Source: Tropicibacter sp. Alg240-R139
GTDB lineage: Bacteria; Pseudomonadota; Alphaproteobacteria; Rhodobacterales; Rhodobacteraceae
DNA: 64,000 bases
Direction of reading: 5' to 3'
NCBI RefSeq assembly: GCF_900537075.1
Contig: NZ_UNRA01000004.1
Coordinates: forward strand, 1 to 64,000
A program made the position numbers and the translations under genes. The notes beneath the pieces are model-generated. The model had not been told where the DNA came from. It searched no databases and saw only the letters and a program-made list of their open reading frames with translations. Shown in pieces: positions 43,341 through 53,300 of this stretch; position 1 is the stretch's first letter, and every line of letters starts with the position of its first letter.

Positions 43341-44900
43341 ATGGCAGACACGTCAGGACGAAAACGACGCGGCGGTGGCCGTGCAGGTGCCGCAGCCAGG
43401 CGCGGGGGTGCGGTGATCGAACAGATGCCTTGGCGCTTGCCGGTCAACGTGGACCGTCCCACTGAGCCCTTGGATCCTGATGGCGTAGAGGCCATCCATG
43501 ACGGCGCCATGCGCATCCTCGAGGAAATCGGGATCGCCTTTCTGAACGAAGAGGCCTTGGGCCTTCTGCGTGAAGCTGGTTGCAAGGTTGACGGCGAGAT
43601 TGTCCGCTTTGACCGCCACTGGATCATGGAGATGATTACCAAGGCACCCAGCACCTTCACCATCACGCCCCGGAACCCGGATCGTGAATTGACCGTCGGG
43701 GGCAATGTCATGCTATTTGGCAATGTCTCGTCCCCGCCCAACTATTGGGACATGGAAATCGGTAAAAAGGTCCCTGGCAATCGCGAGATGTGCCAGAATC
43801 TGCTCAAGCTGACTCAGTATTTCAATTGCATCCACTTCGCAGGAGGTTACCCGGTCGAGCCGGTCGATATCCACGCCAGCGTCCGTCATCTGGATGTGCT
43901 TTTTGATAAGCTGACGATCACCGACAAAGCGATGCACGCCTACTCGCTTGGCAAAGAGCGGGTCGAGGACGTGATGGAGATGGTGCGCATCGGCGGAGGG
44001 CTGACAGAAAAAGAGTTTCAAGCCAAACCGCGCATGTACACCAACATCAACTCGACCTCGCCGCTCAAACACGACCACCCGATGATCGATGGGTGTTTGC
44101 GTTTGGCGCGGCGGGGGCAGGCCATTGTGGTGACACCGTTCACCTTGGCCGGTGCCATGGCGCCAGTGACCATGGCGGGGGCTGTTGCGCAGTCCTTGGC
44201 CGAAGCGCTCTGCGCAATTGCCCTGTTCCAATATGTACGACCTGGTATCCCTTGCGTGATCGGCACGTTCACCTCAAACGTGGACATGAAATCCGGTGCG
44301 CCGGCATTTGGCACCCCTGAATATATGCGTGCCACCCAGATGACTGGGCAGATGGCGCGGTTCTACGGCCTGCCAATGCGGTCTTCTGGCGTATGCGCGG
44401 CCAATGTGCCGGATGGGCAAGCGATGTGGGAGACGTCGAATTCTCTTTGGGCGTCCGTTCAGTCGGGAACCAACATGGTCTATCACGCGGCCGGTTGGCT
44501 CGAAGGGGGGCTGATCGCCAGCCCCGAAAAATTCATCATGGATTGTGAGATACTGCAGCAGATTCAGAGGTATTTTGAGCCCGAAACCTTTGCCACAACG
44601 CCGGAGCATATTGCGCTGGACGCGATCAAGGCGGTCGGCAATGACGGTCATTTCTTTGGCATCCAGCACACCCAGGATCGCTATACCACGGCCTTTTATC
44701 AACCGTTCTTAAGCGATTGGAAAAACTATGAAGGGTGGGAAGCTGCCGGGGGCATCTGGACGCCCGAACGCGCTCATCACATGTTCAAAGAAATCGTTGC
44801 CAATTTTGAGGAACCACCGATGGACGTAGCGATCCGCGACGAATTGGCCGATTTTGTCGCCCGTCGCAAAGCCGAAGGCGGCGCACCTACTGATTTCTAA
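43341..44900 (+). CDS. MttB-family methyltransferase (non-pyrrolysine, quaternary-amine type)
   Basis: A 519-residue TIM-barrel protein of the trimethylamine methyltransferase family. The ATG at 43341 has GAGGAGAAGG upstream. It has the family segments RILEEIGIAFLNEEALGLLR, NYWDMEIGKKVPGNREMCQN, VVTPFTLAGAMAPVTMAGA and HAAGWLEGGLIASPEKFIMD. There is no in-frame TAG, so it lacks pyrrolysine and belongs with the MtgB-like enzymes that demethylate quaternary amines such as glycine betaine. No corrinoid-binding protein is adjacent. It could use glycine betaine made by the carnitine genes about 10 kb away; this is inference. Confidence 0.85.
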   Translation: MADTSGRKRRGGGRAGAAARRGGAVIEQMPWRLPVNVDRPTEPLDPDGVEAIHDGAMRILEEIGIAFLNEEALGLLREAGCKVDGEIVRFDRHWIMEMITKAPSTFTITPRNPDRELTVGGNVMLFGNVSSPPNYWDMEIGKKVPGNREMCQNLLKLTQYFNCIHFAGGYPVEPVDIHASVRHLDVLFDKLTITDKAMHAYSLGKERVEDVMEMVRIGGGLTEKEFQAKPRMYTNINSTSPLKHDHPMIDGCLRLARRGQAIVVTPFTLAGAMAPVTMAGAVAQSLAEALCAIALFQYVRPGIPCVIGTFTSNVDMKSGAPAFGTPEYMRATQMTGQMARFYGLPMRSSGVCAANVPDGQAMWETSNSLWASVQSGTNMVYHAAGWLEGGLIASPEKFIMDCEILQQIQRYFEPETFATTPEHIALDAIKAVGNDGHFFGIQHTQDRYTTAFYQPFLSDWKNYEGWEAAGGIWTPERAHHMFKEIVANFEEPPMDVAIRDELADFVARRKAEGGAPTDF

Positions 44901-44906
44901 GATTAG

Positions 44907-44936
44907 ATGCTGGCATATCTGTTGATTTGCCAGCAT
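44907..44936 (+). terminator. Hairpin after the MttB gene
   Basis: ATGCTGGCA (44907-44915) pairs with TGCCAGCAT (44928-44936), seven bases after the stop, followed by TTAAA. A weak T-run, but position and stem fit a terminator. Confidence 0.55.
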
Positions 44937-45040
44937 TTAAACTTGTGCACAACATTATTCCCCGGATGCCTTCCCTTGTTGGCGCTTTCTTAAGTTTTCC
45001 CGAGTGAAACTGACCCTGCAATGAACTTGGGGACCCTTGC

Positions 45041-45628
45041 ATGCATGGGCTGATCAACAGGGCAATACAATCTTTTGTCTGTAACACCTACGGGCAGTCG
45101 CGCTGGATTCGCATGACCGAGGCGGCCAACCTTGGTTTTGTCGAATTCGAAGCCATGCTGATGTATGACGATGCCATGACGGCACAGGTGCTGGATGCCA
45201 TGAGCGAAGAACTTGGGCGCCCCTTGCCGGAGGTGCTTGAGGATCTGGGCACCTATCTGGTGTCGAACCCGAATACAGAAGCCCTGCGGCGTCTGCTGCG
45301 GTTCGGCGGGGTAAACTACGTCGAATTTCTGCATTCGTTGGACGATCTGCCAGATCGGGCGCGTCTAGCGGTGTCTGATCTGTCCTTGCCGCCGCTTGAA
45401 TTGGATGAACACGCCCAAAACGAATTCACCCTGACCTGTCACCCGGGTTTGCCTGGGTTTGAAAGTGTTATGATCGGGGTTTTGCGGGCCATGGCGGACG
45501 ACTACGGGGCCTTGGCCATGCTCGAACACAACGGGCCAAAGGGAGAAGGCAATGTGATTTCGATAACACTGATCGAGACCTCATTTGCAGAAGGGCGCAG
45601 CTTTGATTTGGGGGCGACAGCCAGATGA
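45041..45628 (+). CDS. H-NOX (HNOB) domain protein, apparently unable to bind heme
   Basis: A 195-residue protein with the H-NOX opening MHGLINRAIQSFVCNTYG and overall layout. Aligned by eye to known H-NOX proteins, the proximal heme His (LD-x-x-H) is Pro104 in FLHSLDDLPDRARL. The propionate-binding YxSxR motif is absent (FTLTCHPGLPGF). Without these, heme and NO binding are not expected. Its stop overlaps the start of a GGDEF cyclase gene by four bases; H-NOX/cyclase pairs couple NO sensing to c-di-GMP in roseobacters. Here the protein may sense something else or only regulate by protein contact. Cytosolic. Confidence 0.85.
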   Translation: MHGLINRAIQSFVCNTYGQSRWIRMTEAANLGFVEFEAMLMYDDAMTAQVLDAMSEELGRPLPEVLEDLGTYLVSNPNTEALRRLLRFGGVNYVEFLHSLDDLPDRARLAVSDLSLPPLELDEHAQNEFTLTCHPGLPGFESVMIGVLRAMADDYGALAMLEHNGPKGEGNVISITLIETSFAEGRSFDLGATAR

Positions 45629-46659
45629 TTTCCCGTGATGATCTTGCCGCCTTGTTAGAGCGGCTGTGTCCGATGTTTGTTCTGCTTGATCACAGCGGGC
45701 ACGTGCAACAGGTAGGGCCCACCTTGCAAAAGTTGCGACCTGACCAGCCAATGGCAGGTCAACGGTTTTTGGAATTGTTCGAGTTGATGCGCCCTCGGTC
45801 GATTTCGACCATGCCGGGCCTGCTATCCGTTTCCGGGGCCAAGTTGCATCTGCAATTCCGGGACGAACCGCGTACGGCGCTAAAAGGTGTGATCGTGCCC
45901 CTGCCGAACAACATGGGAGCAGTGGTCAACCTGTCCTTTGGTATTTCGATCCTGGATGCAGTGCGGGACTATGCGCTGACCAGTGCCGATTTTTCGGGCA
46001 CGGATTTAGCGATCGAGCTGCTCTATCTGGTGGAGGCGAAATCAGCCGCGATGGAGGCTTCGCGCACGTTGAATCTGCGGTTACAGGGTGCGATGATTGC
46101 TGCTGAAGAGCAGGCCTTTACCGATACGTTGACCGGTCTCAAGAACCGCCGCGCGATGGATCACATTCTGGAGCGACTGACGGCGTCCTCCGCGTGTTTT
46201 GCGTTAATGCATCTGGATCTGGATTTCTTCAAGGCTGTCAATGATACCCTTGGTCACGCGGCGGGGGATCACGTACTGCAACAGGTAGCGCGGGTCATGG
46301 TCGAAGAAACCCGGGGGGACGATACAGTTGCGCGTGTCGGTGGGGACGAGTTTGTTCTTATATTCAATGGCCTACAAGGAAATGTTCGACTGGATAGCAT
46401 CGCGTGCCGTCTGATCGACCGGCTCGAAGAGCCAATTGCATTCCAATCCGATGTTTGCCAAATTTCGGCGAGTATCGGAACAGTGCAATCGTCGCAATTC
46501 GAGACCCCTGATCCGGCTGCATTGCTACATGCCGCAGATATTGCGCTCTATTCGGCGAAACGGGCAGGGCGGGCCTGTCATCATTTCTATGATCCGTCGA
46601 TGTCTGATCTGATGGGGACTTCTGCCTTGGCCGAAGGTGAGACGGAAGACCAGACATAA
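45625..46659 (+). CDS. Diguanylate cyclase with H-NOX-associated N-terminal domain
   Basis: A 344-residue protein. The N-terminal HNOBA-like domain (about 1-130; FVLLDHSGHVQQVGPTLQKL, KGVIVPLPNNMGAVVNLSFG) is followed by a short coiled-coil linker. The GGDEF domain (about 165-325) has an intact RVGGDEFVLIF active site and LTGLKNRRAMDHIL. The linker resembles that of soluble guanylate cyclases. It should make c-di-GMP under control of the H-NOX-like partner with which it overlaps. Cytosolic. Confidence 0.9.
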   Translation: MISRDDLAALLERLCPMFVLLDHSGHVQQVGPTLQKLRPDQPMAGQRFLELFELMRPRSISTMPGLLSVSGAKLHLQFRDEPRTALKGVIVPLPNNMGAVVNLSFGISILDAVRDYALTSADFSGTDLAIELLYLVEAKSAAMEASRTLNLRLQGAMIAAEEQAFTDTLTGLKNRRAMDHILERLTASSACFALMHLDLDFFKAVNDTLGHAAGDHVLQQVARVMVEETRGDDTVARVGGDEFVLIFNGLQGNVRLDSIACRLIDRLEEPIAFQSDVCQISASIGTVQSSQFETPDPAALLHAADIALYSAKRAGRACHHFYDPSMSDLMGTSALAEGETEDQT

Positions 46660-46970
46660 ACCCGAGTGCGTTCTAATCGTGTCGTCTCTTGGCGGGGCGG
46701 TGTCAAAACCTTGGACGACTGGTTTTGATCTGGTCTGGATGCCCAAGGTGCGGTTTGAGTCGCGGTTCAGGATTGAGGGTCTTGCAGCAATCCCCTGTCT
46801 TGGGGCGGAATGCGGTGCAGGCAAATTCCCGCGCCCCGAAAACACTTGAGAAACAAGTCACTTGCAGGTTTCGGCCTGCAACGCCTAAGCTTGGCGTAAG
46901 TGCAAGTTGGGGCTGACGGTCCGACCTGAGGTGTATGAGTGCGCCGTGTCGGAACCATGTCGGAATGTAA
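46660..46970. other. Non-coding leader region with nested inverted repeats
   Basis: No credible gene in these 311 bases. TTGCAGG (46862-46868) and CCTGCAA (46875-46881) form a hairpin. CGCC-TAAGCTT-GGCG (46882-46896) follows. An outer pair ACTTGCA (46860-46866) and TGCAAGT (46901-46907) encloses both. It precedes the ten-gene srf-like operon and may carry its promoter and a structured leader. Confidence 0.45.
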
Positions 46971-47669
46971 ATGCGATTTCTTGTTGCCGTCATGGCGGTT
47001 CTTCTGATCGGGGTGACCGGGGCTTCGGCCTATCTGTTGCTGCAATCTTGCGGCCTGCGTGTGCCGTTCAGTGATCGCGTGATCAGCTTTTGCACCCCAG
47101 ATGAGGTTCTGACCACGCGACGGGCGCTGGTAGTTGCGGATCAACACACGGCGGATCTGTCTGCGGAAATTTTGGGGTTGGAGCGTAGGCTGGCCCTGTT
47201 GCAGTGCAAGGCGGAACCGCCACCGCCCCCACCTCCGCCGCCGCCCCCTCCGCCTCCGAAACCTCAGACGCCAAGCGGGCTGGCACCGGATGCCTTTAAC
47301 GACAATGACATTTCGGTCATGGAGGGCTGCTGGCAGTTGTCGTCTGACTATGCGGTGCGAGAAATCAACACCGGCGCGATCACACGCTTTCGCTATTGGC
47401 GGATTTGCTTCGATAAGAACGGCAACGGGACCGAGATTATGCGCTCGACCAATGGCGTGCGGTGTCAGGGTAGTCTGACAGGGCGAATGCCCGGCAACGG
47501 GCGGCTGACCATGCGCGAGCCTGGCAATCTGCAATGCGACAACAATTCGTCGATCTTCCGCCGCGACATCACCTGTCGGCTGGACAATCGTGGCAATGCA
47601 AATTGCAGCACGTACCAACCGGAAACCAACGGGCGCAGCAATGCCACGCTGCGCCGGGCAAGGAGGTAA
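46971..47669 (+). CDS. Poly-proline envelope protein, first gene of the srf-like operon
   Basis: A 232-residue protein. An uncleaved or signal-type N-terminal span (MRFLVAVMAVLLIGVTGASA) is followed by a short helical stretch (ADLSAEILGLERRLALLQCK) and a run of 14 prolines. A C-terminal domain (VMEGCWQLSSDYAVREINTG; WRICFDKNGNGTEIMRSTNG) holds several Cys residues. The proline rod could carry the terminal domain away from the inner membrane across the periplasm. The terminal domain might correspond to SrfA of enteric srfABC operons, but this is not verifiable here. Four bases separate it from the protease gene. Confidence 0.75.
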   Translation: MRFLVAVMAVLLIGVTGASAYLLLQSCGLRVPFSDRVISFCTPDEVLTTRRALVVADQHTADLSAEILGLERRLALLQCKAEPPPPPPPPPPPPPPKPQTPSGLAPDAFNDNDISVMEGCWQLSSDYAVREINTGAITRFRYWRICFDKNGNGTEIMRSTNGVRCQGSLTGRMPGNGRLTMREPGNLQCDNNSSIFRRDITCRLDNRGNANCSTYQPETNGRSNATLRRARR

Positions 47670-47673
47670 CACC

Positions 47674-49359
47674 ATGGCCGATCAGTTCCTGTCCAAGACC
47701 AAGCTCACGGTCGATGATCTGGTGACATCCGGTGACCGTCCGGTGTTGGCACGGTTTGACGAGCTGCGCGCGCTGCTCACGGACCGCGCAGGCCCTGAGG
47801 TTGCTGGGCTCTTTGCCGAGCCTTTGCTCAGCCGGGGCAATGACACAGCGGCCCCAAGCGTGTCGTGGTATGCGGATGCCAAATCCGAGCCGGTTCCGCT
47901 GTCGCGCGTGTCGCCAGCCGAACAGTCGCAGATCACGGCGTATCTGTCCGACCACCTGCGCCCGTTGCGGTCCCTGGCCGAAGAGCCCGCCCATGCCGAT
48001 CTGGTCTGGGGCGCGTTGTCCACCTATGGCGCCGATGATGTGATGGTGGTCGATGGCCGTCCGGTGATCGTGAACTGGGGTTTGTTGCCGGGGGGGAAAG
48101 GTTCGAACGTCTCGACCCGCATGGCGCATTTTGATGCCACTTTGGGCCGCTACCTGCTGGCGCCCGTTCGGCCTCAGGTCGAAACAGCGACAGCGGCCCC
48201 GGTGTCAGCTTTTACACCGCAGCCCACGGATTCACCCACTGCGCCCGCTCCAGCCCGTAGGATCTCGAGGCTTGCCTGGGTACCCCTGCTTGCCCTTTTG
48301 TTGTTGTCTTCTGTGGTGCTCTTTTGGTTGCTTCAGCCGGGCACGCGGCTCTTTCCCAAGCAAGAGCCGTTGATTACAGAACAAGCCACGCTGGAGGCCC
48401 AGCATGCGCTGAATGACGAGTTGCGCACGCGCGGAGATACACTTCAGGCCGCCCTGGATGGCGCGGTGTGTCGCGCGGATGGCGTGCTGATCCTGCCGAA
48501 CGGCCAAACGCCCGAGGGGCTTTTGCCGCCCAAACTGGGCGAGGCTTTTCCGCAAACCGCCGAGGCCGCGCCTGATGCCCTGTTGCCGAACACCACCGAC
48601 CGCGTTCTTGTCGAGGATCCGGCCAACCCAGAGACACCGCAATCGCTGCTGAGGATGATAGAAGCACGCACCGTTCTGGTGCTCGTGGGCACCGCCAAAG
48701 GGTTGACTGCAGGGTCGGGGTTTGTGGTCGCACCAGGACTGGTTGTGACGAACCAGCATGTAATCGAAGGCGCGGCACCTGGCCAATTGGCCGTTGCAGG
48801 GCAGGCCGTGGGCACCCCCCTGGACGCAACCGTGGCCAAGGCAGCAGGGCCATTGTCGGACACAGGCCAGGATTTTGCCCTGCTTGAAGTGCCAGGCCTG
48901 TCCGCGCCCGCCTTTACCCTGTTCCAAGGGGCAGGGCCGTTAAAGCTCAACAATGTGATCGCTGCCGGGTATCCGGGCGATGTGCTTGAAATTGATGGCG
49001 ATTTCGCGGCTCTTCAGGCGGGTGACGCCGAAGCGATCCCTGGGTTGACGGTCACTGATGGCATCGTCAACACCGAGCAGAAGATTGGCCCGAAAACCAA
49101 CCTGCTGATGCATTCTGCCGCGCTGAGCAGTGGCAATTCGGGCGGGCCGCTGGTGGACATGTGCGGACGCGTTGTGGGTGTTAACAGTTTTGTACGCAAA
49201 GGGCCGCTTCAGAACCGCGGCTACGCATTGTCGGTGGGCGATCTCTTGTCCTTCCTTGACGGCACATCGGCCGCCCCGCAGCTGGTCGATTCACCGTGCC
49301 AACCTGTGGTGCGCCCATTCACAGCGGCTGCCGCCCCAAGCGAACCGGCCAAGGAGTGA
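47674..49359 (+). CDS. Membrane-anchored trypsin-like serine protease with cytoplasmic domain
   Basis: The ATG at 47674 has AGGAGGT upstream; 561 residues. Residues 1-165 are a cytoplasmic domain (VLARFDELRALLTDRAG; LFAEPLLSRGND; MVVDGRPVIVNWGLLPGG) shared with the next gene. A Pro/Thr linker leads to a span at about 199-220. Residues 225-330 form a helical region. Residues about 330-545 form a trypsin-like protease with His362 (VTNQHV), Asp400 (QDFALLEV) and Ser489 (SSGNSGGPL). No PDZ domain follows. Topology places the protease in the periplasm. It probably processes or checks a component of the same operon. Confidence 0.88.
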   Translation: MADQFLSKTKLTVDDLVTSGDRPVLARFDELRALLTDRAGPEVAGLFAEPLLSRGNDTAAPSVSWYADAKSEPVPLSRVSPAEQSQITAYLSDHLRPLRSLAEEPAHADLVWGALSTYGADDVMVVDGRPVIVNWGLLPGGKGSNVSTRMAHFDATLGRYLLAPVRPQVETATAAPVSAFTPQPTDSPTAPAPARRISRLAWVPLLALLLLSSVVLFWLLQPGTRLFPKQEPLITEQATLEAQHALNDELRTRGDTLQAALDGAVCRADGVLILPNGQTPEGLLPPKLGEAFPQTAEAAPDALLPNTTDRVLVEDPANPETPQSLLRMIEARTVLVLVGTAKGLTAGSGFVVAPGLVVTNQHVIEGAAPGQLAVAGQAVGTPLDATVAKAAGPLSDTGQDFALLEVPGLSAPAFTLFQGAGPLKLNNVIAAGYPGDVLEIDGDFAALQAGDAEAIPGLTVTDGIVNTEQKIGPKTNLLMHSAALSSGNSGGPLVDMCGRVVGVNSFVRKGPLQNRGYALSVGDLLSFLDGTSAAPQLVDSPCQPVVRPFTAAAAPSEPAKE

Positions 49360-49366
49360 TCCAGAC

Positions 49367-50302
49367 ATGACCGGCGCGCTTCTTGTCACCACATCGACCC
49401 AAGGGTTGCAGCCCTTGGGGTCGGCCGCGCAGCGGTCGTACGAGCTGGTGGCGAACACGATCCGGCAGCGTTTGGGTGCACAGCATGCCGCGCTTTTTGC
49501 CGAACCGGTGGTGACCGATCATGGCGACCAAATTGACTGGTATGCGCATGTTTTGGGGCACGCTCAGCGGTTGACCGATCTACCGCCACCCGAACAACAG
49601 GTGGTAAAAGCAACGCTTGGGCGGCTCGTCGGCGAGATCGCGACCCAGGCCGAAGTTCTTCGAAACAGTGAGCAACCCGACGATCAACGGCTGGGAGAGG
49701 CCTGGGCCAACGCCGTCGAAGTTCCCGCCGAAAGCATGATTCATGTTGTTGAAGGCGAGGGAGGGTTGCAACCGGTTCTGGTGCATTGGGCCTGGCTGCG
49801 CGACGAACAGCATGGCGTACGCGGCATTCTGACGGCGATGGTGCCCCGAGCTGTGCCTTTGAACTCGCAAGGGGATGACGCGCCTGGGCGGTTCCGTCTG
49901 CTCTGGTGGTGGTTGATCGTGTTGGGATGGCTGCTGTTGGGCGCATTCCTTGCCCTGATCTTGTGGCTGACGCTTGCACCTTGTGCCCTTTCGCCATGGG
50001 GGCCGGATCATTGTCAGCCCGAAGCATCGGCGCTGTCGGCCGCCTATTCAGAGCAGCATGTGGCGCAGGAACGGATTGCGCGGCTTGAGCATGAAATTGC
50101 TCTGACGGACCGGGCGTGTCATGCTGAAATTCCCGTATTGCCCGTGACGCCTGCGCCGAACGCTAAGCCCGAAACCAAACCAGAATCCAAGCCCGAGCAA
50201 AAGGGCGGTTTGTCGCCATCACCTGACGAGACGCTGAAGCGCTTGGCAGGACGGGCACAGGCGCTCTACACTCGGTTAAACCCATTCTCATCAGCGAATT
50301 AA
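49367..50302 (+). CDS. Single-span membrane protein sharing the protease's cytoplasmic domain
   Basis: A 311-residue protein. Residues 15-150 resemble residues 20-140 of the preceding protease: LFAEPVVTDHGDQIDWYAH against LFAEPLLSRGND...SWYAD, PPPEQQVVKATLGRL against SPAEQSQITAYLSDH, and VLVHWAWL against VIVNWGLL. A span lies at about 178-203 (LLWWWLIVLGWLLLGAFLAL). The periplasmic tail has a coiled coil and a Pro/Lys/Glu-rich stretch. No enzyme motif. The duplicated domain suggests both proteins dock on the same cytoplasmic partner, for example SrfB or SrfC. Confidence 0.8.
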   Translation: MTGALLVTTSTQGLQPLGSAAQRSYELVANTIRQRLGAQHAALFAEPVVTDHGDQIDWYAHVLGHAQRLTDLPPPEQQVVKATLGRLVGEIATQAEVLRNSEQPDDQRLGEAWANAVEVPAESMIHVVEGEGGLQPVLVHWAWLRDEQHGVRGILTAMVPRAVPLNSQGDDAPGRFRLLWWWLIVLGWLLLGAFLALILWLTLAPCALSPWGPDHCQPEASALSAAYSEQHVAQERIARLEHEIALTDRACHAEIPVLPVTPAPNAKPETKPESKPEQKGGLSPSPDETLKRLAGRAQALYTRLNPFSSAN

Positions 50303-50311
50303 GGGAAATGT

Positions 50312-53300
50312 ATGCAAAGCTCTGAACATCTGGCCCGGCTGGTGGATTGGCGGGATGAGATCACTCTGGTGCCTTACTCTGGCGTGCAGATCCTGGATTT
50401 CGGTTTTCAACTGGACACGCTGGAGCTGAAAAGCGCCCGCTTTGTTGAACGGGTCGTGGGCGGCGATGACGCGCAAGAGGAATGGGCGCTACTGCCGCTG
50501 AGCGGGGATGAAGATCGCGATCTGGCGCTGATGGGCGAAGAGCGGGCCGACGATGACGCCTATTCGGTGCGCTCGGTGGCCGCGCTGGAACCTTTCCTGT
50601 CGAAATGGGTGCCAGTGCCGGTGCTGCGGATCAAATCCGACCGGGGTACAGGGGGCGAAGAGCGTTTTGACCCTGGCCCGTCGGCCTGGGCGCGGATGCG
50701 GGTTGTCGAGCTGGACGAACCGGATCGCGACACGGGCCACACCCACCGTGTGCAGTTGTCGCTGGACACCACGTTGGCAATTGCAGAACAGGACATGCAA
50801 TATCTGGCACCCGAGCGTGTGGACGCGGAAAAATCTCGGGATTTCAAATTCGTATCAGATCCCACGCGAATGGATTGGTTCCTGCGGCGGCTAGAGACGG
50901 ACGCGGATGGCACTTTGCTGGATTTGCAAAAATGGGTGTCTGATTGGCTTGATGACCTGTTCATGTCCTACAAACGTGCAGAGCGTCCCGGTCGCCGGGT
51001 CACCCATGACACACTGGCGCACAAGTTCGAACATTGGGCGCGGTATCTGGCCTTTTTGCGTCTTGTGGATGCTGCGATCAATGTCCCAAGGCTGCGCCTG
51101 ACCAACACCGTGTCCCAGCGCGAGAGGCTTACGCCGGTCGAGGTAGATCTGGTGTTGGACGTGGGCAACTCACGCACCTGCGGTATCTTGATCGAGCGGT
51201 TTCCGGGGGAAACGCGGCTCGATTTGGCACGGTCTTTCCCGCTGGAAATCCGCGACCTAAGCCAGCCGGAACGGATGTATTCGGGCCTGTTCGACAGCCG
51301 GGTAGAGTTTTCCGAGTTTCGCATGGGCAACGACCGCTTTGCCAGCAGGTCGGGGCGACGCAACGCGTTCATATGGCCCAGCTTTGTGCGCACCGGCCCA
51401 GAGGCGCTGCGCCTGGTGGCAGGAGAAGAAGGGACCGAGACGGCATCAGGCCTTAGCAGCCCCAAGCGCTACCTCTGGGATGACAGCCCGTTGCAGCAGG
51501 ACTGGCGGTTCCATCACCACTCCGACCCAAACAACCTGCCCAAATCCCTGCGCGCGGGAATGCGGTTCCTGAATGAATCTGGCGATGTGCTGACGCAGAT
51601 CGAGGCCGACGAACGCGCCAAGCTTCGCCCGCGCGGCAAGACCAATAAATCACAGGCTATCCGTCCTCGGTTCTCTCGCGCCTCACTCTTTGGCTTTATG
51701 CTGGCCGAGATCATCGCTCACGCGCTGGCCCAAGTGAACGCGCCCGCGTCTCGTGCGCGGCGTCCCCAGTCCGAGTTACCGCGCCGCCTTGACCGGATCA
51801 TCTTGACCCTGCCCACGGCGACCACGGCGCAAGAACAGGCGATCATCCGCTCCAAAGCCAAGGGCGCACTGGATCTGGTTTGGTCGTTGATGGGGTTGAA
51901 TGCAGGCGAAAGCGCCATCTCGCGCCCGCCCGAGTTAATCGTCGACTGGGACGAGGCGAGCTGCACGCAACTGGTCTACCTGTATTCGGAACTGACGCAA
52001 AAGTTCGATGGTCGCATCGACCGTTTCTTGAATCTCAAGGGTACGCCGCGCCTGCAAACTCTGGTGGGCGAGCCCGAGCCGTCCCTGCGGCTGGCCTGCA
52101 TCGACATTGGCGGGGGAACGACGGACCTAATGGTCACGACCTATTGGGGCGAGGCCGGGCGCGTCCTGCACCCGCAACAGACGTTTCGGGAAGGGTTCCG
52201 GGTCGCAGGTGACGAGCTGCTGCAGCGGGTGATTGCCACGGTTATCCTGCCCGGCCTGCGTCGCGCGATCGAAGATGCAGGCGGTCGCTATGCCGAAGAA
52301 AAGATCCGCGAACTGTTCACCGGCGACACCGGCGGGCTGGATCAGCAAAGCATCCAGAAACGGCGGCAGTTTGCACTGCGTGTGCTGATGCCGGTGGCCG
52401 TAGCGATCCTCGAAGCTTGTGAGACGGCAGATGAATTCGAGGGACTGTCGATTGCCATCGCAGACGTGCTGCCCTTTGCCGATCATGCCGTGCCCGAGGC
52501 GCTGACCGCCTATCTGGAAGATGCGGCCACCGGTCTAGGCGCAGAACGTTTCAGGCTGGCCGATGTGATTCTATCGTTCAGCCGTGAAGACGTGGACGCC
52601 ATTGCGCGCGAAGTGTTCCAGAAGGTGCTCAGCAATCTGGCCGAAGTGATCGCGCATTTGGGCGTGGACGTGGTGCTGCTCACTGGGCGCCCGTCGCGCC
52701 TCCCGGCCGTGCGGGCGATCTTGCTTGAGATGATGGTGGTGCCGCCCCATCGCCTGATCCCGATGCACAGCTACAAGACCGGGCGCTGGTATCCGTTCCG
52801 CGATCCGGTCACACAACGTATCGGCGACCCGAAATCGACTGTGGCTGTCGGGGGCATGCTGATCGCGCTCAGCGAGGCGCGCATCCCGAACTTTAAGGTC
52901 ACGACACAGGCGTTTCGTATGCAATCCACCGCGCGCTACATCGGCGAAATGGACAGCTCGGGGCAGATCATGTCGGATCGTATCCTGTTTTCGAATGTCG
53001 ATCTGGATGGTCGCAAATCGGCGCAGGATCTTGAGGCCGAGATCACCATGTACACGCCGGTCTATCTGGGGGCGCGGCAATTACCATTGGAACGCTGGAC
53101 GACAACGCCGCTCTATCGACTTGATTTCACATCACAATCGGCGCAATCGCGCGCGCCTTTGCGCGTGACATTCGAGCGGACAGAATTTGACGAGGACCCC
53201 GAGGTCGAGACCTCGGAATCAGTTCTGCGGCGCGAGGCCATGCGCGAGGCGTTTTCCGTGACCGAAGTCGAGGACGCCGAAGGCGACGCGATGAAACCGG

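Noticed and set aside
43341-44900. Pyrrolysine-containing trimethylamine methyltransferase
   Set aside because: No in-frame TAG in the gene, so it is the non-pyrrolysine type.
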